From Bacilli bacterium (GTDB lineage Bacteria > Bacillota_I > Bacilli_A > RFN20 > CAG-826): 7,868 bases of DNA. The stretch is taken from positions 1-7,868 of the forward strand of contig JAFZRR010000052.1 in assembly GCA_017619815.1 (NCBI GenBank). Direction: 5' to 3'. Each line of letters opens with the position of its first letter. The stretch's first letter is position 1. Both the position numbers and the translations under genes were made by a program. Of the stretch, positions 1 to 6,280 are shown piece by piece. The notes beneath the pieces were generated by a model, which had not been told where the DNA came from, did no database searches, and saw only the letters and a list, made by a program, of their open reading frames with translations.

Positions 1-1545
1 ATAGAAAGAACAGTAACTTCTCTATCAAGATATTTGCAAACAAATGAACTCAAAATATACTTCGATTTTCGAAATGATTATTGGCAGTACAGCGACCAAC
101 AATTGCTTCAAGTTGTAGCGTTTTCTCTAGAATCACAACCAGGTATTTATCACACCAATCATATGTGGAATGAGTACATGTTTGAAGAGAGAATGAGATT
201 CCCAACTAGTGATGAAATATCGTCATCGCATTCATTACCTTGGATACTTAATAAGATATACTACATACAAGTTAAAGAGGATATGAATAGTTTCCTTACT
301 GAAATGAGATCAAATATTGACTATAACTCATTCTTATTTGAGATATTGGACAAATCATATTTTCCCACAATATATGCGCAAATTGCGGTAAAAGATATTC
401 AAAAATTGCTTGTTTTCGATAATACTATGCGAACGATGCCGATTAGTGAGTATCAGCTTTTTAAACAAATTGATAATACTATCTCTAATCCAATATATGG
501 TTCTTTTGGCGGTTATGCTATTTACCCTTCAACAATGATGTATGGTTTTTCGAATATGATGTACTTTTCCGGTAATGAAGATTCGCTTTTAGACACAGTT
601 GATTCGAGTATTTCTCTATCAACTTCCACGAATGAAAATGTTCAATTACCGGATGATGTTTTGTGTGGACATTTTTCTCAATCACTGACTGGTGGTGTGA
701 ACTTTAATGTCTTAAATTCTGATGTCGATTTTGGAAGAAAACCGAGAAGTCTTGATGAGATAGTTATTAGTTCAAAAATGGCAAAAACAATATTTCAAAA
801 TGAGGCGATTAATGAACCTCTTTATCTCGCTTATTTAGCTTCACAATCTAGGAATCCAGATGGTGAAATAATCCGCAATTTTAAGACGCTAGAAATAACA
901 GTTGTGGGTCTTGTTAATAGCGATAAAAATCTCATCTATCATGACGCTAGTTGGACAATCAATTTCTTCCAAATAATGTTAGGTGTTTCTGCTTTCAATT
1001 TGGGTATCAATTCCATTATGGTGGATGTGCCTGATTCCAAGAATATCGAAACTACAGTTAACAATCTAAAACGAGCGTTCCCAGATTACGATATTGTGGA
1101 GCCAATGAGTGATGTGAATAAAAGCGTTAACCAAGTTTGTACTTATATTGAAATAGCATTGATGTGCTTCTCCATTATCTCAATCGTGATATCCACTTTG
1201 CTTCTTTCGATTTGTAATTATCTCTACATATTAGAAAACAAAAAGGAAATAGGACTCGTTAGGTGCATAGGTATTAATAAAAGAGAAGCTGGCAAGTTTG
1301 CTTTAACTCATTCCATCATCATGTGCTTAGTGTCGTTCGCGATGTCTTCTCTTGAATTGTTCATATCATCTTTCATCATCAATGGAGAGATGGCTAAACA
1401 AATGGGGAATAGCTTTTCTTATATATTCAATCCTATGTCTTTGCTATATATGTTTTTACTCTCATTATTTGTTTCATTGGCATCCAGTATTTTCATTACT
1501 TTAAAGCTCAATAAACTCGATCCAATAACCGCTTTAAAACAGTAA
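1..1545 (+). CDS. ABC transporter permease with C-terminal FtsX-like domain, 5'-truncated by window edge
   Basis: The frame is open to base 1 with no stop, so the gene begins outside the window; a TTG at 34 is not a convincing start. About 514 residues are visible. The first ~370 look soluble and presumably lie outside the membrane. Three membrane segments follow, coded at roughly 1141-1230, 1303-1383 and 1420-1510. Between the first two lies the FtsX/MacB signature, a charged cytoplasmic loop (ENKKEIGLVRCIGINKRE), and the protein ends in LDPITALKQ, matching the family's PxxALR-type tail. This fits the last permease domain of a type VII (MacB/LolCDE/FtsX) ABC protein; the ATPase would be upstream or fused N-terminally. 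Substrate cannot be told. Codon use differs from the other genes: 22 of 52 Ile codons are ATA and all CAG codons in the window's genes occur here. The family call is firm; the role is unknown. Confidence 0.82.
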   Translation: MERTVTSLSRYLQTNELKIYFDFRNDYWQYSDQQLLQVVAFSLESQPGIYHTNHMWNEYMFEERMRFPTSDEISSSHSLPWILNKIYYIQVKEDMNSFLTEMRSNIDYNSFLFEILDKSYFPTIYAQIAVKDIQKLLVFDNTMRTMPISEYQLFKQIDNTISNPIYGSFGGYAIYPSTMMYGFSNMMYFSGNEDSLLDTVDSSISLSTSTNENVQLPDDVLCGHFSQSLTGGVNFNVLNSDVDFGRKPRSLDEIVISSKMAKTIFQNEAINEPLYLAYLASQSRNPDGEIIRNFKTLEITVVGLVNSDKNLIYHDASWTINFFQIMLGVSAFNLGINSIMVDVPDSKNIETTVNNLKRAFPDYDIVEPMSDVNKSVNQVCTYIEIALMCFSIISIVISTLLLSICNYLYILENKKEIGLVRCIGINKREAGKFALTHSIIMCLVSFAMSSLELFISSFIINGEMAKQMGNSFSYIFNPMSLLYMFLLSLFVSLASSIFITLKLNKLDPITALKQ

Positions 1546-1563
1546 GAGTGGTCATTATTAAAT

Positions 1564-1582
1564 AAACAAAATACTTTTGTTT
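1564..1582. repeat. Short AT-rich inverted repeat abutting the ychF -35 box
   Basis: Two perfect 8-base arms (AAACAAAA and TTTTGTTT) flank a 3-base spacer (TAC). The right arm overlaps the first two bases of the proposed -35 hexamer of ychF. It could be a weak end signal for the upstream permease gene or a protein-binding palindrome. There is only one G-C pair and no clean T-run after it, so terminator strength would be poor. Function is inferred only from position. Confidence 0.4.
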
Positions 1583-1609
1583 GCTAATATAATGTCATTT
1601 TCGTATAAT
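1581..1609 (+). promoter_or_regulatory. Sigma-A type promoter for ychF-ispF
   Basis: TTGCTA (1581-1586) and a perfect TATAAT (1604-1609) are separated by 17 bases, the ideal spacing for the housekeeping sigma factor. Transcription would begin near 1616, giving a leader of about 18 bases that contains the Shine-Dalgarno site and ends at the ATG at 1634. The promoter lies after the end of the permease gene, so ychF-ispF can be expressed independently of it. Confidence 0.72.
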
Positions 1610-1620
1610 ACTATGGAACT

Positions 1621-1626
1621 AAGAGG
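1621..1626 (+). promoter_or_regulatory. Ribosome binding site deciding the ychF start
   Basis: AAGAGG lies 7 bases before the ATG at 1634. The frame stays open upstream with a TTG at 1577 and ATGs at 1592 and 1613, but those fall in or next to the promoter and none has a Shine-Dalgarno site. The ATG at 1634 also gives the family's normal N-terminus, just before the P-loop. Confidence 0.8.
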
Positions 1627-1633
1627 TTATGTT

Positions 1634-2749
1634 ATGGGATTAAAAGCAGGAATTGTCGGATTACCAAATGTTGGTAAATCCACTCTATTTAACGCAATTA
1701 CGAATTCACACGTTGAAGCGGCGAACTATCCATTCGCAACTATCAACCCAAATACCGGTGTTGTTAATGTTCCAGATGAAAGATTAACTTTTTTATCTAA
1801 TTTATTTAAACCAGAAAGAACCATTCCTGCGACAGTGGAATTCTATGACATTGCTGGACTTGTCCGTGGTGCTTCTAAAGGTGAAGGTTTAGGAAACCAA
1901 TTCTTATCTCATATTAGAGAATGCGATGCCATTGTCGAAGTGGTTCGCTGCTTTAAGAGCGAAGATATCGTTCACGTCGAAGGTAGCGTTGATCCAATAA
2001 GAGATATCGAAGTCATTAACTTAGAGCTCGTTATGGCGGACTTAGATACTGTCACAAAGAGAATTGAAAAGATTGCTAATAAAGCCAGAATTCAAAAAGA
2101 CAAAGAATCTATGCTCGAGATGAGCATCTTAACTCCAATTCAAGCCGCTCTTGAACAAGGTCGACCAGCGAGAATTGTTAGTTTAACCGAAGAACAAGAA
2201 AACTATGTTAAGAGTTATCACTTATTAACTAAGAAGCCAATCATCTATGTCGCTAATGTCAGCGAAGAAGATTTAATGGATTTAGATAACGCTGAAAATT
2301 ATCAAAAAGTCGTTAAATACGCACACGAAGAAAATAACGAAGTTATTCCTGTTTCTTGTGAAATCGAAAGCGAATTATCTGAACTTGCACCAGAAGAAAG
2401 AGAAGAATATTTAAAAGAATTAAATGTCACTGAATCTGGTTTAACTAAAGTTATCAAAGCAACATATAGATTATTAAACCTCTCCACATTCTTTACTGTT
2501 GGTCCAGATGAATGTAGAGCTTGGACATTTAAAAACAATTCCTCCGCTCCTCAATGCGCAGGCGTAATTCATACTGACTTCGAAAGAGGTTTCATTTGTG
2601 CGGAAGTTTATCCATACGAAGCTATTCATGAGCTCGGTAGTGAAGCCGCAGTGAAAGAAGCGGGTAAACTAAGAACTGAAGGTAAAGGATATTATCCAAA
2701 AGATGGAGACATCATGTTCTTCAAGTTCAATGTATCTGGGAGAAAATAA
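1634..2749 (+). CDS. ychF: Redox-regulated ribosome-binding ATPase YchF (Obg-family, OLA1-type)
   Basis: The 371-residue product is the usual length for bacterial YchF/YyaF. The P-loop GLPNVGKST is at residues 9-17, the switch region NYPFATINPN at 31-40 and the G3 motif DIAGL at 72-76. The G4 position is NVSE (208-211) in place of the NKxD of true GTPases, the known basis for ATP over GTP preference in this family. His114 within DIVHVEG matches the proposed catalytic histidine. The C-terminal TGS domain, with AGVIHTDFERGFICAEV and DGDIMFFKFNV, is complete. YchF is a cytoplasmic ATPase that associates with ribosomes and is linked to stress responses and translation control. It is the first gene of a two-gene unit; its TAA is 1 base before the ispF ATG and its last codons carry the ispF ribosome binding site, so the two are likely translationally coupled. 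Confidence 0.97.
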   Translation: MGLKAGIVGLPNVGKSTLFNAITNSHVEAANYPFATINPNTGVVNVPDERLTFLSNLFKPERTIPATVEFYDIAGLVRGASKGEGLGNQFLSHIRECDAIVEVVRCFKSEDIVHVEGSVDPIRDIEVINLELVMADLDTVTKRIEKIANKARIQKDKESMLEMSILTPIQAALEQGRPARIVSLTEEQENYVKSYHLLTKKPIIYVANVSEEDLMDLDNAENYQKVVKYAHEENNEVIPVSCEIESELSELAPEEREEYLKELNVTESGLTKVIKATYRLLNLSTFFTVGPDECRAWTFKNNSSAPQCAGVIHTDFERGFICAEVYPYEAIHELGSEAAVKEAGKLRTEGKGYYPKDGDIMFFKFNVSGRK

Positions 2750-2750
2750 T

Positions 2751-3227
2751 ATGAGAATTGGATTTGCCAGTGATATACATCGTTTAGAAGAAGGAAGAAA
2801 ATTAATTCTTGGTGGAGTTAATGTTCCTTTTGAAAAAGGTGAAGTTGCCCATTCAGATGGCGACGTTGTTTATCATGCCTTAGCGGAATCAATCCTTGGT
2901 GCTTTAGCATTAGGAGATTTAGGAACTCACTTCCCAGATAGTGATCCTCAATATAAAGGCATTGATAGTAGTATCCTTGTCCGACGAGTTGTCGCGATGA
3001 TGAATGAGAAAGGTTACGAGGTAAATAATGTTGATATTTCTATTACATTAGAACAACCAAAACTTAAACATTTCATTCTTCAAATGAGAGAAAATATATC
3101 AGAATTATTAAATGTTAATATAGGCGCTGTTTCCGTAAAAGCAGGCACCAATGAAAAGATGGATGCCATTGGCATGGGATTAGCGGTAAAAGCGGAATCT
3201 ATTGTTTTATTAAAAGAAAAAGAATAA
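2751..3227 (+). CDS. ispF: 2-C-methyl-D-erythritol 2,4-cyclodiphosphate synthase (MEP pathway)
   Basis: The product has 158 residues, normal for IspF. It converts CDP-methylerythritol 2-phosphate to the cyclic diphosphate, releasing CMP, in the MEP route to IPP and DMAPP. Metal ligands are visible as D8-x-H10 (SDIH) and H42, with the substrate loop HSDGD at 34-38. The core ALGDLGTHFPDSDP follows at about 53-66, and the C-terminal VSVKAGTNEKMDAIGMG motif at about 127-143 matches the family's CMP-binding/active-site segment. The start at 2751 is chosen because GGGAG (2738-2742), inside the end of ychF, lies 8 bases upstream and gives the standard MRIGFASDIH start; the open frame extends further upstream only inside ychF. 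IspD or other MEP genes are not in the window. Its presence indicates that the organism makes isoprenoids by the MEP rather than the mevalonate route. Confidence 0.97.
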   Translation: MRIGFASDIHRLEEGRKLILGGVNVPFEKGEVAHSDGDVVYHALAESILGALALGDLGTHFPDSDPQYKGIDSSILVRRVVAMMNEKGYEVNNVDISITLEQPKLKHFILQMRENISELLNVNIGAVSVKAGTNEKMDAIGMGLAVKAESIVLLKEKE

Positions 3228-3234
3228 ATTCTTT
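3219..3234. repeat. Small inverted repeat over the ispF stop codon and argS -35 box
   Basis: AAAGAA (3219-3224) and TTCTTT (3229-3234) flank TAAA, which includes the ispF stop. It is too weak and lacks a T-run to be a convincing terminator. It overlaps the start of the proposed argS -35 hexamer, similar to the repeat in front of the ychF promoter. It may be chance in AT-rich DNA. Confidence 0.25.
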
Positions 3235-3260
3235 GCTCTTAAAATTGTAATGATTATAAT
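3233..3260 (+). promoter_or_regulatory. Probable promoter of the argS-rpoE-nrnA-cysQ-like unit, very close to the start codon
   Basis: TTGCTC (3233-3238) and a perfect TATAAT (3255-3260) are 16 bases apart. The -10 box ends only 14 bases before the argS ATG. Transcription would start around 3265-3267, so the leader would be about 8-10 bases and would lose most of AAAAGG (3261-3266), the only Shine-Dalgarno-like stretch. Either argS is translated from an almost leaderless message, or start selection is unusually early, or read-through from ychF-ispF supplies the messages that carry this site. There is no room for a T-box leader. Confidence 0.6.
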
Positions 3261-3274
3261 AAAAGGTCAAATTT

Positions 3275-4894
3275 ATGGATGTTATTGAAAGCTTAAAACT
3301 GAATATACAAAAAGCCTTCTCCGCCTTAGGTGTAGAAGTTTCTTTAAACGATATTGTTATCGAACATAGTAAAGATGCTGCTCATGGAGACTATGCGACA
3401 AATGCCGCAATGAAGAATTGTCGCCTTTTAAAAATGCCTCCAGTAGCAGTGGCAAATGCTTTAATTGAAAAACTCGATCGCAACGGTATTGAGAAGATTG
3501 AAATCGCTGGTCCTGGTTTCATTAATTTCTTTATGAAAAATGATTCCTTACAACCAATCGTCAAAAAGATCATTAACGAAGGTGAATCTTTCGGTAAAGG
3601 CGAAAAGAAAAACTTCAAAGTTAATGTTGAATTCGTGAGCGCAAACCCAACAGGTGATTTACACGTTGGACACGCACGTGGTGCAGCTATTGGTGATTCC
3701 ATTTGTCGTATTATGGAATTTGCTGGTTACGACATCACACGTGAATACTATATTAACGATGCTGGTAACCAAATCGACCACTTAGCGGAATCCATTTTAG
3801 CGAGATATAAAGAACTCCTCGGTATCCCTGCGGAAGTCCCAGAAGATGGCTATCATGGACAAGATATTATCTATGTCGCTCAAAAGATTATTGATGAGGT
3901 CGGAGATAGCTTATTAAATCAAGATAACCCAATTCCTTTCCTTAAGGAAAGAGGTATGGAACTTGAATTAGATAAAATTCGTGAAGACTTGAAAACTTTT
4001 AGAGTCCATTTTGATGTCTTCTCAAGCGAATTAAAAGTCAGAAGTAATGGTGCGGTTGAGAAAGAATTAGAGTTCTTAAAAGACCACATTTATGAAGAAG
4101 ATACCGCAAAAGTTTTAAGAACCACTGACTTCTTAGATGACAAAGATAGAGTCATCGTAAAGAGTAATGGTGACTATACATATTTCATGCCAGATATCGT
4201 TTATCACGTAAACAAAATGTCTCGTGGTTTTGATCAATTAGTCGACGTCTTAGGCGCAGACCATCACGGATATATCAATCGTATGAAGAGCGCGCTTATG
4301 ATGCACGGATATAAGGCGGAAGCTCTTGAAATTGAATTAATCCAAATGGTGAGATTCATCAAAGATGGTGTGGAAATGAAAGCCAGTAAGAGAACTGGTG
4401 ATTCCATCACATTACGCGAGATATGTGAAGATGTAGGTGTGGATGCGATGCGTTATTTCTTCGCTATGCGTGCCGCAAGTGCACATATGGACTTCGATAT
4501 GAACCTCGCTCTTGAACAAAGTTCAAATAACCCAGTTTATTATGCACAATATGCACATGCGAGATTATGTTCAATTCTTGAACAAGGCAAAGATATCGCG
4601 CTTGATAAAGAAGCTTCTAAACTTGAAAAACCAAGTGAGATGGCTTTATTAAAATTCTTAGCCAACTTCCCTAACGTGGTTAACGATGCCGCAAAGGAAA
4701 GAGCGCCATATAAGATTACCAATTATATTCATGAATTAGCGGGTTTAATCCATGAATTTTATACAGAATGTCGTGTTATCGATAGAGATAACATCGATGT
4801 CAGCTCATCACGTTTAGCTTTATGTAAGGCTAGCGAACAAGTGATGAAAAACGCACTTAACTTAATTGGGGTTAATGCACCAGAACACATGTAA
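3275..4894 (+). CDS. argS: Arginine--tRNA ligase (class I)
   Basis: The enzyme charges tRNA-Arg with arginine using ATP in the cytoplasm. The 539-residue product is within, at the short end of, the usual bacterial range (about 550-580). The N-terminal ArgRS-specific domain occupies about 1-85 (HGDYATNAAM at 37-46). The HIGH signature appears as HVGH (130-133) in SANPTGDLHVGHARGAAIGD. The second class I signature is MKASKRTGDSITL (368-380), with KASK in place of KMSK. The C-terminal DALR anticodon-binding domain runs from about 420 to the end and finishes with the typical LNLIGVNAPEHM. It begins a four-gene unit, is followed 17 bases later by rpoE, and has tandem stops TAA TAG. The argS-rpoE order is one I recall from other Bacilli such as Listeria. 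Ile codons are almost all ATT/ATC (2 ATA of 43). Confidence 0.98.
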   Translation: MDVIESLKLNIQKAFSALGVEVSLNDIVIEHSKDAAHGDYATNAAMKNCRLLKMPPVAVANALIEKLDRNGIEKIEIAGPGFINFFMKNDSLQPIVKKIINEGESFGKGEKKNFKVNVEFVSANPTGDLHVGHARGAAIGDSICRIMEFAGYDITREYYINDAGNQIDHLAESILARYKELLGIPAEVPEDGYHGQDIIYVAQKIIDEVGDSLLNQDNPIPFLKERGMELELDKIREDLKTFRVHFDVFSSELKVRSNGAVEKELEFLKDHIYEEDTAKVLRTTDFLDDKDRVIVKSNGDYTYFMPDIVYHVNKMSRGFDQLVDVLGADHHGYINRMKSALMMHGYKAEALEIELIQMVRFIKDGVEMKASKRTGDSITLREICEDVGVDAMRYFFAMRAASAHMDFDMNLALEQSSNNPVYYAQYAHARLCSILEQGKDIALDKEASKLEKPSEMALLKFLANFPNVVNDAAKERAPYKITNYIHELAGLIHEFYTECRVIDRDNIDVSSSRLALCKASEQVMKNALNLIGVNAPEHM

Positions 4895-4897
4895 TAG

Positions 4898-4903
4898 AAG
4901 GAG
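4898..4903 (+). promoter_or_regulatory. Strong ribosome binding site of rpoE
   Basis: AAGGAG lies 8 bases before the rpoE ATG and just after the tandem stop codons of argS. It is the best Shine-Dalgarno match in the window, suggesting high independent translation of the delta subunit within the operon. Confidence 0.85.
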
Positions 4904-4911
4904 TTATACAC

Positions 4912-5319
4912 ATGACAAAATCATTATTAGATTATGCATTTGATTGCATTAGTCAAAGCAAAGAACCAGTTAATTTTAAAGATTTATGGGCTTATGTTGT
5001 TAAAGAATCCGGAATCGATGAAGAATTAGCCGCTAGAAAGATTTCTTCTTTCTACACCAACTTAATGCTCGACGGTCGTTTCGTCACATTAGGTGAAAAC
5101 AACTGGGATTTAAGAACACGTCACTCATTCGATAAAGTTCATATCGATATGAAAGATGTTTACGCTACAGTTGATGAAGAAGAAGCTGGTGGTGAAGACG
5201 AAGACGAAGACGAGAAAGAATACAATAAAGCCTTCGAAGAACCAAAAGACGAAGAAGAAGAATCTGAGGAAGAAGAATCCGAAGAATCTGAAAACGAAGA
5301 ACAACGCGAGGACAGATAA
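4912..5319 (+). CDS. rpoE: DNA-directed RNA polymerase delta subunit
   Basis: The 135-residue protein has the two-part build of the Bacillota delta subunit: an N-terminal HARE-HTH winged-helix domain (about 3-75; LLDYAFDCI, FKDLWAYVV, ISSFYTNLMLDGRFVTLGENNWDLR) and a disordered acidic tail. From residue 88 to the end, 30 of 48 residues are Asp or Glu. In Bacillus the delta subunit binds core RNA polymerase, and its tail displaces nucleic acids, helping recycling and raising sensitivity to the initiating nucleotide. The gene sits directly after argS and its stop overlaps the nrnA start by one base (TAATG), which points to coupled translation. The name rpoE here is the Gram-positive usage and is not the sigma-E factor of Proteobacteria. 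Confidence 0.95.
   Translation: MTKSLLDYAFDCISQSKEPVNFKDLWAYVVKESGIDEELAARKISSFYTNLMLDGRFVTLGENNWDLRTRHSFDKVHIDMKDVYATVDEEEAGGEDEDEDEKEYNKAFEEPKDEEEESEEEESEESENEEQREDR
5251..5292 (+). repeat. Degenerate GAA-rich repeat coding the delta-subunit acidic tail
   Basis: Runs of GAA/GAG Glu codons are broken by single Ser codons (EEEESEEEESEESE pattern, 14 codons). This low-complexity, purine-rich stretch could slip during replication and vary in length between strains, changing tail charge without altering the folded domain. It also creates a false Ser-rich reading frame on the opposite strand. Confidence 0.7.
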
Positions 5320-6278
5320 TGTTTGAAGAACTTCGCCAAATCATTGAAGCAAATGATTCGATAGTTATTTTCGGACATATTTTTCCTGATGGCGATTGCT
5401 ACGGCAGCCAAATCGGTTTAAGAGAATTAATTAAACTCAACTATCCAGATAAGAAAGTATTTGCTGTTGGTAGTGGCCTTCATCGTTTTTATAAGCTCAT
5501 GGGTGAAATGGATAAAGTGAGCGATGAAGTCATTAAAGAATCATTAGCAATCTTACTCGATGGTAACGACTGCTCACGTATGGAAGACCAACGTGTCATC
5601 ACCGCAAAAGAGTTTATTAAGATTGATCACCACATTGAGAATTATCGTTTTACTGAAGGAAAATTTGTAATCAATAATAACGCTAATTCAACATGCGAAA
5701 TGATCCTCCAAATGGCACAAGAAAGCGGATGGAAGTTTAATCCTACAATTTCAAATGCTTTATTCTTAGGAATTCTTACCGATTCAGGTCGTTTTCAATA
5801 TATCGAAGATTTCCCAACATCATTCCATGAAGCAGCATTTTTATGCGAAAATGGTGCTAATCCTAAGGCAATTAACGATATTTTGAATCTTACTGTGGAA
5901 TCCGCACTTAAATTTAAAGGCTATGTTTATAACAACTACAAAAAGACAAAAGCCGGTGTTATTTATCTAACCTTCAAAAACAAAACATTAAGACGCTTAC
6001 ATGTTTCACCAAATAAGGCTGGAACAATGGTCAACTTATTATCTAATGTCGTCGGTTATCCAATCTGGGCTTTCTTCTGTGAAAACCCTGATGGAACATG
6101 CCACGCTGAATTTAGAAGTAGTGGCCCAGGCGTCCAACCAATCGTCGCCAAATATGGTGGCGGTGGACATTATCTTGCTGCAGGTGTCACGCTCGATGAT
6201 ATGAGTGATGAGACAGTTGCAAAGATTATTAAAGACTGTGATGAAGCCATTTTGAATTATCAAAAGGAGCATAAATAA
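5319..6278 (+). CDS. nrnA: DHH/DHHA1 phosphoesterase, NrnA-type oligoribonuclease / pAp phosphatase
   Basis: The product has 319 residues, typical for NrnA (about 310-330). Manganese-binding motifs appear in order: HIFPDGD (H20, D24, D26), LLDGNDCSRM (D81, D84), IDHH (D103, H104, H105) and LTDSGRF (D155). The DHHA1 domain ends with the substrate-binding GGGGH motif (280-284). In Bacillus, NrnA degrades 2-5 nt RNAs to mononucleotides and dephosphorylates pAp to AMP; it stands in for the Orn exonuclease of Gram-negatives. Related DHH proteins can act on cyclic-dinucleotide breakdown products, so exact substrate preference is inferred. There are no extra PAS, GGDEF or membrane segments, which argues against GdpP. 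The start overlaps the rpoE stop by one base, with GAGG (5308-5311) 7 bases upstream. It is followed 2 bases later by a second putative pAp phosphatase. Confidence 0.9.
   Translation: MFEELRQIIEANDSIVIFGHIFPDGDCYGSQIGLRELIKLNYPDKKVFAVGSGLHRFYKLMGEMDKVSDEVIKESLAILLDGNDCSRMEDQRVITAKEFIKIDHHIENYRFTEGKFVINNNANSTCEMILQMAQESGWKFNPTISNALFLGILTDSGRFQYIEDFPTSFHEAAFLCENGANPKAINDILNLTVESALKFKGYVYNNYKKTKAGVIYLTFKNKTLRRLHVSPNKAGTMVNLLSNVVGYPIWAFFCENPDGTCHAEFRSSGPGVQPIVAKYGGGGHYLAAGVTLDDMSDETVAKIIKDCDEAILNYQKEHK
6264..6269 (+). promoter_or_regulatory. Ribosome binding site of the cysQ-like gene
   Basis: AAGGAG, within the last codons of nrnA, precedes the ATG at 6281 by 11 bases. That is a little longer than the 7-8 base spacing of the other genes here but still workable. 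No better in-frame start exists nearby. Confidence 0.75.
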
Positions 6279-6280
6279 TT

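Noticed and set aside
1577..1633. Longer ychF N-terminus from TTG 1577, ATG 1592 or ATG 1613
   Set aside because: These codons lie in or beside the promoter, have no Shine-Dalgarno site, and add residues not found in the family.
2302..2538. Minus-strand open frame inside ychF
   Set aside because: It lies wholly within a well-supported conserved gene and encodes no recognisable motif.
2703..2750. Longer ispF start inside ychF
   Set aside because: The extension overlaps the conserved ychF C-terminus; the ATG at 2751 has a good ribosome site and the normal IspF N-terminus.
3228..3274. T-box or other riboswitch in front of argS
   Set aside because: The gap is 47 bases and largely occupied by the promoter, far too short for a T-box leader.
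3391..3702. Minus-strand open frame inside argS
   Set aside because: It is antisense to the N-terminal and HIGH region of argS with no family features.
5195..5300. Possible CRISPR-like or tandem DNA repeat
   Set aside because: The repetition is of Glu/Asp codons in a coding frame with no spacers; it is explained by the delta-subunit acidic tail.
5160..5411. Minus-strand Ser-rich open frame
   Set aside because: It is the mirror of the GAA/GAC acidic tail of rpoE; TTC/TCT/TCG repeats make Ser and Phe runs. It has no supported start or ribosome site.
6001..6204. Plus-strand alternative frame inside nrnA
   Set aside because: It overlaps the essential DHHA1 domain and lacks a ribosome binding site or recognisable protein.
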